DNA from: Novosphingobium sp. 9
Lineage (GTDB): Bacteria; Pseudomonadota; Alphaproteobacteria; Sphingomonadales; Sphingomonadaceae
Length of the DNA stretch: 64,000 bases
Assembly: GCF_025340265.1 (NCBI RefSeq)
Contig: NZ_CP022707.1
Coordinates: 1,922,501-1,986,500 of the forward strand
Reading direction: 5' to 3'
Positions 28,834 through 36,882 of the stretch are shown here, piece after piece; position 1 is the stretch's first letter; each line of letters opens with the position of its first letter. The notes under the pieces are model-generated. The model did not search any database, was not told where the DNA came from, and was given only the letters and a program-made list of their open reading frames with translations. The position numbers were made by a program, and so were the translations under genes.

Positions 28834-30123
28834 ATGCTGCGCCTTTCCACCCGCGATCCGAACTTTGCCCAGGCGTTCGAGCGTCTGGTGCGCGATCGCC
28901 GCGAGAGCGGTGACGATATCGCCCGCGATGTCGCGCTGATCCTTGCCGACGTGCGCAATCGCGGCGACGAGGCACTGGCGGACTACACCCGCCGCTTCGA
29001 CGGGCACGACCTCGACCAGACCGGCTGGCGGATCGACGCTGCCGAATGCCGCGAGGCTTTCGATGCGCTCAAGCCCGATCTGCGCGCGGCGCTCGAACTC
29101 GCGGCCCAGCGCATCCGCGCCTATCACGAGGCGCAGCTGCCGGAAAACCGCGACTATGTCGACGAAACCGGTGTGCGTCTCGGCGCGATCTGGCGCGGTG
29201 TCGACGCCGCCGGGCTCTATGTGCCGGGCGGCCGCGCGGCCTATCCCTCCTCGCTGCTGATGAACGCCATTCCGGCCAAGGTCGCAGGCGTCGAGCGGCT
29301 GGTCGTCGTCACCCCCACGCCCAAGGGGCAGGTCAATCCGCTGGTGCTGGCCGCCGCGCATCTGGCCGGCGTGGACGAGTTGTGGCGCGTGGGCGGTGCC
29401 CATGCCGTGGGCGCGCTGGCTTACGGCACGAAGAAGATCGCGCCGGTCGATGTCGTCACCGGCCCCGGCAATGCCTGGGTGGCCGAGGCGAAGCGCCAGC
29501 TCTACGGCGTCGTCGGCATCGACATGGTGGCAGGCCCCAGCGAAATCCTCGTCATCGCCGATGGCAAGAACGATCCCGAGTGGACCGCTGTCGACCTGCT
29601 CAGCCAGGCCGAGCATGACCCAGCTGCCCAGTCGATCCTCATCACCGACGATGCGCTGTTTGCCGATACCGTGGCCGACCGCGTTGGCGTCGAGATCGCC
29701 ATGCTGCCGACCGCGCGCACCGCGAAGGCGAGCTGGGACACGCATGGCGTGATCATCGAGGTGGAAAGCCTCGACGAAGCGCCCGCGCTCGCCAATCGCC
29801 TTGCCGCCGAACATGTCGAGATCGCCACAGACAATCCCGAAGCATTGATGCGCGGCATCCGCCATGCAGGCTCGGTGTTCCTTGGCCGCATGACCCCCGA
29901 AGCCGTGGGCGATTATGTCGCCGGGCCGAATCACGTGCTCCCCACCGGGCGCCGGGCGCGGTTCTCCTCGGGCCTTTCGGTGCTCGATTTCATGAAGCGC
30001 ACCAGCTTCATCCAGCTTGACGAGGCCGCGCTGCAAGCCGTCGGCCCCGCCGCCATTGCCCTTGCCGATGCGGAAGGGCTTCCCGCGCACGCGCGCTCGA
30101 TCGAATTGAGACTTGGCCTATGA
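28834..30123 (+). CDS. hisD: Histidinol dehydrogenase
   Basis: Oxidises histidinol to histidine in two NAD-dependent steps, with zinc. The 429 residues match the family length. Motifs are GLYVPGGRAAYPSSLLMNAIPAKVAGV, VTGPGNAWVAEAKRQLYG, IDMVAGPSE and LLSQAEHDPAAQSIL. The C-terminal FLGRMTPEAVGDYVAGPNHVLPT carries Glu and His residues of the active site. It begins right after the hisG stop and its end overlaps nusB as ATGA, so hisG-hisD-nusB-thiL form one operon. Confidence 0.96.
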   Translation: MLRLSTRDPNFAQAFERLVRDRRESGDDIARDVALILADVRNRGDEALADYTRRFDGHDLDQTGWRIDAAECREAFDALKPDLRAALELAAQRIRAYHEAQLPENRDYVDETGVRLGAIWRGVDAAGLYVPGGRAAYPSSLLMNAIPAKVAGVERLVVVTPTPKGQVNPLVLAAAHLAGVDELWRVGGAHAVGALAYGTKKIAPVDVVTGPGNAWVAEAKRQLYGVVGIDMVAGPSEILVIADGKNDPEWTAVDLLSQAEHDPAAQSILITDDALFADTVADRVGVEIAMLPTARTAKASWDTHGVIIEVESLDEAPALANRLAAEHVEIATDNPEALMRGIRHAGSVFLGRMTPEAVGDYVAGPNHVLPTGRRARFSSGLSVLDFMKRTSFIQLDEAALQAVGPAAIALADAEGLPAHARSIELRLGL

Positions 30124-30575
30124 CCGCCGCAACTCCCTCCAGCAAGCGCGACCGCGCTGCCGCCCGCCTTGCCGCCGTTCAGGCGCTCTACCAGTTCCAG
30201 ATGGAAGCGACCCCGATCGCCATCCTTCTCGACGAGTTCCACCGCCATCGCGGCGGCGCGGTGCTCGCCGAGGACGAGAGCGTCAAAGGCGAGACCGCCT
30301 TCTTCGACGACGTGGTGAAGGGCACTATCGCCCGCCGCGACGAGATCGACGAACTGCTTTCTTCCAAGCTCGCCGAGGGCTGGTCGCTGCACCGCCTCGA
30401 CAAGACCATGCTGCAGATCCTGCGCGCGGGCTCCTACGAGCTGATGGCGCGCGCCGACGTGCCGATGGCCGCAGCGATCAGCGAATATGTCGACGTCGCC
30501 CATGCCTTCTTCGACGAGCGCGAGGCAAAGTTCGTCAACGGCGTGCTCGACGCGGTCGGCAAGTCGGTTCGCTGA
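30120..30575 (+). CDS. nusB: Transcription antitermination factor NusB
   Basis: An all-helical RNA-binding protein of 151 residues that pairs with NusE (S10) in rRNA antitermination. Features are KRDRAAARLAAVQALYQFQ at the N-terminus, then WSLHRLDKTMLQILRAGSYELM and the C-terminal EYVDVAHAFFDEREAKFVNGVLDAVGK block. The ATG overlaps the hisD stop. The nusB-thiL neighbourhood is widely conserved in bacteria; the link to his genes is seen in alphaproteobacteria. Confidence 0.95.
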   Translation: MTAATPSSKRDRAAARLAAVQALYQFQMEATPIAILLDEFHRHRGGAVLAEDESVKGETAFFDDVVKGTIARRDEIDELLSSKLAEGWSLHRLDKTMLQILRAGSYELMARADVPMAAAISEYVDVAHAFFDEREAKFVNGVLDAVGKSVR

Positions 30576-30606
30576 ATTTGCGGATCGCTGCTCGGGAATT
30601 GATGCC

Positions 30607-31577
30607 ATGAGCGGCGAATTCGCCTTTATCGACGCCCTGCGCGCCATCGCCACCGACCCTGCCGCGCGCGGGCTGTCGGACGATGCCGCCGTGCTGCCGC
30701 TCGGCCATGGCCAGCTGGTGCTGACGATGGACACCATCGTCGAGGGCGTCCATTTCCTGCCCGACGATCCGCCCGAAACGGTGGCGTGGAAGCTGGTGGC
30801 GGTGAACGCCTCGGACCTCTCCGCCAAGGGCGCCGGGCCGCTCGGCTGCCTGACCTCGCACGCGCTGGGCGCGCCCGAATGGGATGCCCGCTTCGTCGAG
30901 GGGCTGGGCCTTGCCTGCCGCCACTTCGGCCTGCCGGTGCTGGGCGGCGATACCGTGCGCATGCCGCAGGGCTCCGCACGCAGCTTCTCGCTGACCGCGC
31001 TGGGTCTGGTCGAGGGTGGCGTTCCGGTGCCCTCGCGCTCGGGGCGCAGGCCGGGGACGGGCTGTGGGTCGCGGGGGCACTGGGAGACGCTGGGCTATGG
31101 CTGGGTCATCGCCTTGGCCTCGATGGTTTCGACGCCGCCGAGACCGCGCACCTGCCCGAAGCGCTGTGCGAAGCCTATCGCCGCCCGACGCCCGACGGTC
31201 GCCTCGGACCTACCCTTGCCCCGCATGTCAGCGCGATGATGGACGTGTCCGACGGGCTGCTGGTCGATGCCGCGCGCATGGCCGAGGCCAGTGGCGTGGG
31301 CGTGACCGTGGACCTCGCGCGCCTGCCGCTTTCGGTGCCGTTTCGCGCCATCGCCGGAGACAGCCGCGAACGCCGCCTCTTCGCCGCGACGGCGGGTGAC
31401 GACTACGTACTGCTGTTCACCGCGCCAGCCGCCAATGAACCAGCGCTATTGGCCGAAGCCGATCGCCTTGGTCAGGCGCTCGTCCGCATTGGTGAGGTTG
31501 TGGAAGGCAGCGGCATAAACCTGCGCGATGGCGGGGAGACTGTCCCCCTGCCCGCAAAACTGGGCTATCAGCACTAA
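30607..31577 (+). CDS. thiL: Thiamine-monophosphate kinase; single-base frame break in this sequence
   Basis: Makes thiamine diphosphate from thiamine phosphate. The first part has SDDAAVLPLG, LTMDTIVEGVHF and LPVLGGDTVR, all ATP/metal motifs of the PurM-like fold. At SRSG the frame breaks. Adding one G to the GGGG run at 31041-31044 yields RSGAQAGDGLWVAGALGDAG, the canonical RSGA-x-x-GD motif, and joins the frame that runs to 31577 with MMDVSDGLLVDAARMAEASG and TAGDDYVLLFT. Restored length is about 323 residues. As this gene is needed for thiamine synthesis, a sequence error is likelier than loss. It ends the hisG-hisD-nusB-thiL operon. Confidence 0.88.
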
Positions 31578-31589
31578 GCTATAGCCTCG

Positions 31590-32426
31590 TCAGCCCGCAC
31601 CCAGCTTGCGGGCGATACGCCAGCCCAGCGCCTTGGCGCGGTTGCGTTCGGGCCAGCGGCCGGGCGCCTTGGGGCTGATCCCGCACTTGCGCAGCAGCCC
31701 GTTGAAGGCGCGTGCGTCCGCCTCGGCAAAGCTCCATTCGGAGCGCCAGGTGATCGAGAGCGAGACCGAAGGCGCGGTGCCGTTGCGCACGAAATGCGGG
31801 GCCATCACCGGCACGAACACCGCCTCGCCCGCGACGAGCGGGAACTCGCTGCCGCCCTCGTGCAGATCGTCCGACCATTTCAGCTCGCGCCCGCCGCCGG
31901 TGTGATAGCCTTCGTGGACGGTATCGGGTGCGAAACGGGCGTTGCCTGCCGGGAACTGCGTCATCGTCTTGGCGCCGCGCACCTGCAGCAGGATGTTGTG
32001 CTCCGGGTCGAAGTGATAGGGCGTGACGCCGCCCGCCGAAGTCACGAAGATGAACCCCTGCGTCTTGAGCATCTTTCCGGTCTTCTCCTCGATCGCGGGG
32101 CGGATTTCGGCGAGGAGATCGCCCAGCAGCGCGGCATAGGCCGGGTCCTGCTCGATATTCTTGAGCACGGCCCACGAATTGGTTGTCTCGATCTCGCGGA
32201 TGGTCTTGCCGATGGGAATGCCGGTGGGCGCGGGCTTGCCATCGACGCCGAGCGGCTGGTTGCCGAAGTTGTATTCGACGCTGGAAGGCGGCAGACTTTC
32301 GGCCAGCGCGGCAAGCGGCTCCAGCTCCAGCAACGGGTGCAGGCCAAGATCGTGGCGCAGGATATGCGGCACTTCGGGGTAGTTCGCCGCGAACAGATCG
32401 CGGGTCTCGGTCGGGAACACGCTCAT
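31590..32426 (-). CDS. JmjC/cupin-like Fe(II) 2-oxoglutarate oxygenase family protein
   Basis: A 278-residue cupin-fold protein. The segment GGVTPYHFDPEHNILLQVRGAKTM has the H-x-D iron pair (H138, D140), and EAVFVPVMAPHFVRNG supplies the distal H211, so a 2-His-1-Asp iron site can be assigned. SLSITWRS follows, as in JmjC-like hydroxylases. Such proteins hydroxylate protein side chains or small molecules; the target here is unknown. The ATG at 32426 overlaps the stop of a FemAB-like gene as ATGA, so the two are coupled. The stop lies 12 bases from convergent thiL. Confidence 0.85.
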   Translation of the reverse strand: MSVFPTETRDLFAANYPEVPHILRHDLGLHPLLELEPLAALAESLPPSSVEYNFGNQPLGVDGKPAPTGIPIGKTIREIETTNSWAVLKNIEQDPAYAALLGDLLAEIRPAIEEKTGKMLKTQGFIFVTSAGGVTPYHFDPEHNILLQVRGAKTMTQFPAGNARFAPDTVHEGYHTGGGRELKWSDDLHEGGSEFPLVAGEAVFVPVMAPHFVRNGTAPSVSLSITWRSEWSFAEADARAFNGLLRKCGISPKAPGRWPERNRAKALGWRIARKLGAG

Positions 32427-33582
32427 GCAGGGAGATCTTCCGAAGGAGGCAGGACAGGCGCCGCGCGGGCCGTTTCGGCGCGCAGGAGGCGCGTGAACAG
32501 GGCACGGCGCAAGGCCCCGCCGATGGCGATGGAATAGCGCCCGACAACGCGGCGCTCGCGCCACAGGTGGTCGATCATCGGGTGATCGGCAGAAGCGCAG
32601 CTGTCGGTCCAGTCGATACCGGGACGCTCCAGCATCGCGAGGTTCTCCCGCTGGAGCAGAACACCGGGCGAATAGCGCGCAAAGCTTTCGTCGAACGCGG
32701 TCTTGTACGAGAACGCGCCGGGCGATGTCAGGAAGCTGGCGAGCATCGCAATGGGCCCGCCATTGAGCCGCAGCGTCAGCCGTTCGAGACGCCCCTGCCC
32801 CGCCGCGCCTGCAAGGCTCTCGACGAAAAGCGCTCGCGTGCCGGGAGCAGAGGCCAGCGCGGAACCGGCCTCGCCTTTCCAGCCCTTGGCTTCGAGTGCG
32901 AGAAATTCCTCGCACCATGCCGCGATGCCCTCACCGTCCTCCTGCCGCTCGACGGCGACGTGCCCCAACTCCGACAGGCGCGCGCTCTGGCGGCGCAGTT
33001 CCTTGCGTTTCTTGCCGGTCAGCGAGGCTTCGAGATAGGCCTCGGGCGAAAGATCTGAGGCGAGCAGCGCCCGCGCCTCGCGATGGACCACGGCGCCGGG
33101 ACGGCCCTGTTCCGTCAGCACGGTTTCCAGCGCGTCATGGAGCGGGCCACTCAGCGGCAGGCTGCGCAAATGCAGGAACAGCGATGTGCCTGCGCGGCGA
33201 TCGGCCCAAGCCAGAAGCGCGCGCCAGAACGCAACCTCGCAGCCTCGCTCGACCAGCGGCGCGCCGAGAAAGCAGTTGTCGTGAACCCAGCTTGCCAGTT
33301 GCGGCAAGGGATAGCGGTAATAGCGCGGTGCGCGGATAACCGGCAGCAGCCCGGCCAGACGCCCCTCGACCTCGAAGCGCAGGATCGAGCCCCCTTCCCT
33401 CCCGCGACATGGCGCAGCGAGGGCAGCAGATACCAGCTCTCGAAGAAGGGATTGGGCTCCGATGCCTGCCTTGCAAGCGCATCCCATGCCGCAATGTCCC
33501 GCTCCATGGACTGCCATGGCACGCACGTCAGCGTTCCCTTCGCGGGCGCATCAGAAGCAATCCGGGTTTGCGCTTGAGGCAT
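32423..33582 (-). CDS. FemAB/CelD-like GNAT-fold acyltransferase; single-base frame break in this sequence
   Basis: A GNAT-fold protein of the FemAB/BcsL (CelD) type. The 5' part starts at 33582 and reads IAAWDALARQASEPNPFFESWYLLPSLRHV, the common opening of this family, then runs off frame at a Gly-Lys-Gly stretch. Adding one base to the five-base run at 33390-33394 gives GGSILRFEVEGRLAGLLPV and joins the second frame. That frame includes LTGKKRKELRRQSARLSELG and GPIAMLASFLTSPGAFSYKTAFDESFARYSPGVLLQ, the acyl-CoA binding half. Restored length is about 386 residues. It is coupled to the JmjC-like gene. Substrate unknown; some relatives act in polysaccharide or cell-surface modification. Confidence 0.8.
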
Positions 33583-33745
33583 CGTCGGGAGAGGTACTCG
33601 CTTGGGGACGGGCCGGATATAGCACAGTCCGCTCAAGGAAGTCCTAACGTTGCCAAGCTATGTCGAAAGGGAGCGGAAGCACGCGATCCGGCGAGACATT
33701 GCCCGAATGCCCTGCGCAGATCGCGTGCTCCCCCGTTCGGGACGC

Positions 33746-35848
33746 TCAGGTGCCGCCGGCAAGAGCCGCGAGCAGCAGGAGCGCCACGATATTCGTGATC
33801 TTGATCATCGGGTTGACCGCAGGCCCGGCGGTGTCCTTGTAGGGATCGCCGACGGTATCGCCGGTGACGGCGGCCTTGTGGGCTTCGGAACCCTTGCCGC
33901 CGTGGTGGCCGTCTTCGATATATTTCTTGGCATTGTCCCAGGCGCCGCCGCCGGACGTCATCGACAGCGCAACGAACAGTCCGCTGACGATCACCCCCAA
34001 CAGCAACGCGCCGAGAGCCGCGAAACCGTTGGCCCGCCCGGCCACGGCTCCGATCGCGAAGAATACCACGATCGGCACCAGCACCGGCAGCAGCGAGGGC
34101 GCAATCATCTCGCGGATCGCAGCGCGGGTGACGAGATCGACGGTGCGGGCATAGTCGGGCCGCACCTCGCGCGTCATGATGCCGGGCGCCTCACGAAACT
34201 GCTCGCGCACGTCCATCACCACTTCACCCGCCGCGCGCCCCACCGCGGTCATGCCCAGTGCCCCGAACAGGTACGGCAGCAGCGCTCCCAGCAGCAGGCC
34301 GACGATGACGTAGGGGTTCTCCAGACTGAAATCGACCGGGACACCGGGAAAGAACGCTTTGAGATCGGTGGTATAGGCCGCGAACAGCACCAGTGCGGCC
34401 AGTCCTGCCGAACCGATGGCATAGCCCTTGGTCACGGCCTTGGTGGTATTCCCCACCGCATCGAGCGCGTCGGTGCGGCGGCGCACATCGTCGTCGAGCC
34501 CCGCCATCTCGGCAATGCCGCCCGCGTTGTCGGTCACCGGTCCATAGGCATCTAGCGCCACGACCATGCCTGCCAGCGCGAGCATCGCTGTGGCTGCATA
34601 GGCGATGCCGAGCAGCCCGGCGAGCTGGTAGGCGATGACGATGCCCGCCACGATCACCAGCGTGGGCAGCGCGGTCGCCTCCATGCTGATCGCAAGGCCC
34701 TGAATGACGTTCGTTCCGTGCCCGGTCTCCGAAGCCCTGGCGATCGAGCGAACCGGGCGATAGTTCGTGCCGGTGTAATATTCGGTGATCCACACGATCA
34801 GCCCGGTGATCGCCAGACCCAGCATCGCACACCAGAACAGGTTTGCGACGGCCACGCTGTGCTCGCCTGCCAGCAGCACGACATCGAGCCCGCCCAGCGC
34901 CATATGGAAGGTCCAGAGGATCGCCGGGATCGACAGCACGGCGGTCAGCAGGAAACCCTTGTACATCGCGCCCATGATGTTGTCGGAACCGCCAAGGCGC
35001 ACCGCGAACGTGCCGATGATCGAGGTGACGATGCACACCCCGCCGATCAGCAGCGGCAGCGCCATCAGCGACGCGATCTGCGGGGCGGAACCGAGCAACA
35101 GCGCGGTCAGCACCATCGTCGCGCCTACGGTGACGACATAGGTCTCGAACAGGTCGGCGGCCATCCCTGCGCAGTCGCCCACGTTATCGCCCACGTTATC
35201 GGCGATGACGGCGGGATTGCGTGGATCGTCCTCGGGGATTCCCGCCTCCACCTTGCCGACGAGATCGGCGCCGACGTCTGCCGCCTTGGTGAAGATACCG
35301 CCGCCCAGCCGCGCGAAGATCGAGATCAGCGAAGCGCCGAAGGCCAGTGCGGTCAGCCCCTCGATCACCGTGCGGTCGCTGCCGCCCACGGTATGTCCTC
35401 CGGGGCCGATCAGCAGCGCGTAGAACCCGGCGACCGCCAGCAGCGCCAGTCCCGCCACCAGCAGGCCGGTGATCGCGCCGGAGCGGAACGCCAGCGTCAA
35501 CCCCTGTTGCAACCCGGCCTGCGCGGCGGCGGCGGTACGCACGTTGGCACGCACCGAGATCGTCATGCCGATGAACCCGGTAGCGCCCGAAAGCAGCGCG
35601 CCAAGGATGAACCCGGCGGCGGACACCGGGCCCAGCGAAGCCGATAGCACGGCAGCGACGATGATGCCGACGATCGAGATGGTCAGATATTGCCGGCGCA
35701 GATAGGCCTGCGCGCCCTCCTGGATAGCCCCGGCGATGGCCTGCATGGCGGCAGAACCCGCTGGCGCAGCAAGCACTTGCCGCGCGGTAACGAGCCCGTA
35801 GCCAATGGCCACAAGTCCCAGGACAAGTGCAATCGTGATAAGGTTCAC
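33746..35848 (-). CDS. hppA: K(+)-independent membrane H(+)-translocating pyrophosphatase
   Basis: Couples pyrophosphate hydrolysis to proton pumping across the inner membrane. The 700-residue protein has about 16 membrane segments. The pyrophosphate site is [33 protein letters not shown], split here between loops, with a second acidic motif [15 protein letters not shown]. The [16 protein letters not shown] stretch has Lys at the position that is Ala in K(+)-dependent enzymes, so it is of the K(+)-independent type. It stands as a single minus-strand gene with about 230 bases to the HAD gene upstream. Confidence 0.95.
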   Translation of the reverse strand: MNLITIALVLGLVAIGYGLVTARQVLAAPAGSAAMQAIAGAIQEGAQAYLRRQYLTISIVGIIVAAVLSASLGPVSAAGFILGALLSGATGFIGMTISVRANVRTAAAAQAGLQQGLTLAFRSGAITGLLVAGLALLAVAGFYALLIGPGGHTVGGSDRTVIEGLTALAFGASLISIFARLGGGIFTKAADVGADLVGKVEAGIPEDDPRNPAVIADNVGDNVGDCAGMAADLFETYVVTVGATMVLTALLLGSAPQIASLMALPLLIGGVCIVTSIIGTFAVRLGGSDNIMGAMYKGFLLTAVLSIPAILWTFHMALGGLDVVLLAGEHSVAVANLFWCAMLGLAITGLIVWITEYYTGTNYRPVRSIARASETGHGTNVIQGLAISMEATALPTLVIVAGIVIAYQLAGLLGIAYAATAMLALAGMVVALDAYGPVTDNAGGIAEMAGLDDDVRRRTDALDAVGNTTKAVTKGYAIGSAGLAALVLFAAYTTDLKAFFPGVPVDFSLENPYVIVGLLLGALLPYLFGALGMTAVGRAAGEVVMDVREQFREAPGIMTREVRPDYARTVDLVTRAAIREMIAPSLLPVLVPIVVFFAIGAVAGRANGFAALGALLLGVIVSGLFVALSMTSGGGAWDNAKKYIEDGHHGGKGSEAHKAAVTGDTVGDPYKDTAGPAVNPMIKITNIVALLLLAALAGGT

Positions 35849-36081
35849 GCCACTCTCCTCTTCCCAAAGATGTTATTTTTATTGTCTTGTGTATTGCCGC
35901 CCAGCTTTACCGGTGCGGTACTTCACAGTGCTATAGACAAGCATGACACTTGGCAATGCGGGGACTGTGCAGAAACGGTGGGCAACCCACCTCTATCGTG
36001 GTCTGGACGGACTGCGATAGAGGACAGCAGTGCAAGTATCTGAAAGATCGGGCAAGGTGATGCCCTGCCCGACTTGTCCGG

Positions 36082-36744
36082 TCACTCGGCAGGCGTCTCT
36101 TCGAGCGTCAGCGCCTGCGCGATCCAGTCGGACACGGCGTGAAGATCGGGGAGCACGGCACAGGCCAGAGCGCGGGTCTCGTCGTTGGCCGGCACCATGT
36201 CCGGCACCAGCAATGCCATGGTGCCTGCACCTGCCGCCGCGCGCAGGCCGTTGGGCGAGTCCTCCACGGTCACGCAATCCGCCGGATCGATGCCGAGCTT
36301 CTTCGCCGTCAACAGATAGGGATCGGGGTGCGGCTTGGGATGGGTAACGTGGCTGATCGTCACGATGTGCTGGAAATAGTCGAACAGCCCGGCGATCTTC
36401 AGACGTTCCTCGGCATCGGGACTGGTGGACGAGGTGCACAGGCCCAGCGGCAGACCAGCCGCGCGCAGGGAATCGAGCAGTTCCACCGCACCAGGGCGCA
36501 GCGGCACGCCCTCGCGCCATGCGGCCTCGAACAGCACGTCGACCTGCCGATAGAACGTTTCGAGCTGGAAATCCTCACCCCACAGACGACGCAGGAGCTT
36601 CTCGTTTTCCTCGCGGTGGATGCCGACCATCTGGTGGATGTGATCCTGCGTCAGCACTTGCCCGACAGCCTTTGCGGCCTGTCCAAGCGCGGTATGGAAC
36701 ATCGCTTCGGTATCGAGCAGAGTGCCATCCATATCGAAGATCAC
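36082..36744 (-). CDS. HAD family phosphatase (beta-phosphoglucomutase/Gph-like)
   Basis: A HAD superfamily hydrolase of about 220 residues. The nucleophile motif is FDMDGTLLDTE, motif II is GLCTSSTSP, the Lys region is THPKPHPDPYLLTAKKLG and motif IV is VTVEDSPNGLRAA. A helical cap lies between motifs I and II. The annotated GTG at 36744 removes the usual residues before the first strand. The open frame continues upstream as SSSAIRRPLA, with a possible CTG start at 36777 preceded by AGGAG. It lies downstream of the aminopeptidase gene on the same strand, beyond a hairpin. The substrate cannot be deduced. Confidence 0.88.
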   Translation of the reverse strand: MIFDMDGTLLDTEAMFHTALGQAAKAVGQVLTQDHIHQMVGIHREENEKLLRRLWGEDFQLETFYRQVDVLFEAAWREGVPLRPGAVELLDSLRAAGLPLGLCTSSTSPDAEERLKIAGLFDYFQHIVTISHVTHPKPHPDPYLLTAKKLGIDPADCVTVEDSPNGLRAAAGAGTMALLVPDMVPANDETRALACAVLPDLHAVSDWIAQALTLEETPAE

Positions 36745-36822
36745 GGCAAGCGGGCGGCGAATTGCAGAGGAAGACAGCGGACAGGCTCCTGTCTGGAGAG
36801 GGGGACATGGTGCCCCTAACAG

Positions 36823-36858
36823 AAACCCCGCCCCGGCGCGAGGGCCGGAGCGGGGTCT
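36823..36858 (-). terminator. Probable terminator after the aminopeptidase gene
   Basis: A GC-rich inverted repeat (ACCCCG...CGGGGT with inner CCGG pairing) 25 bases beyond the aminopeptidase stop, followed on the minus strand by a short T-rich tail. Confidence 0.55.
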
Positions 36859-36882
36859 GCATGGTTCGAAAACCGGTAAGGT

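Noticed and set aside
33660..33842. 60-codon plus-strand frame before and over the hppA 3' end
   Set aside because: It overlaps hppA in antisense and has no ribosome site or domain.
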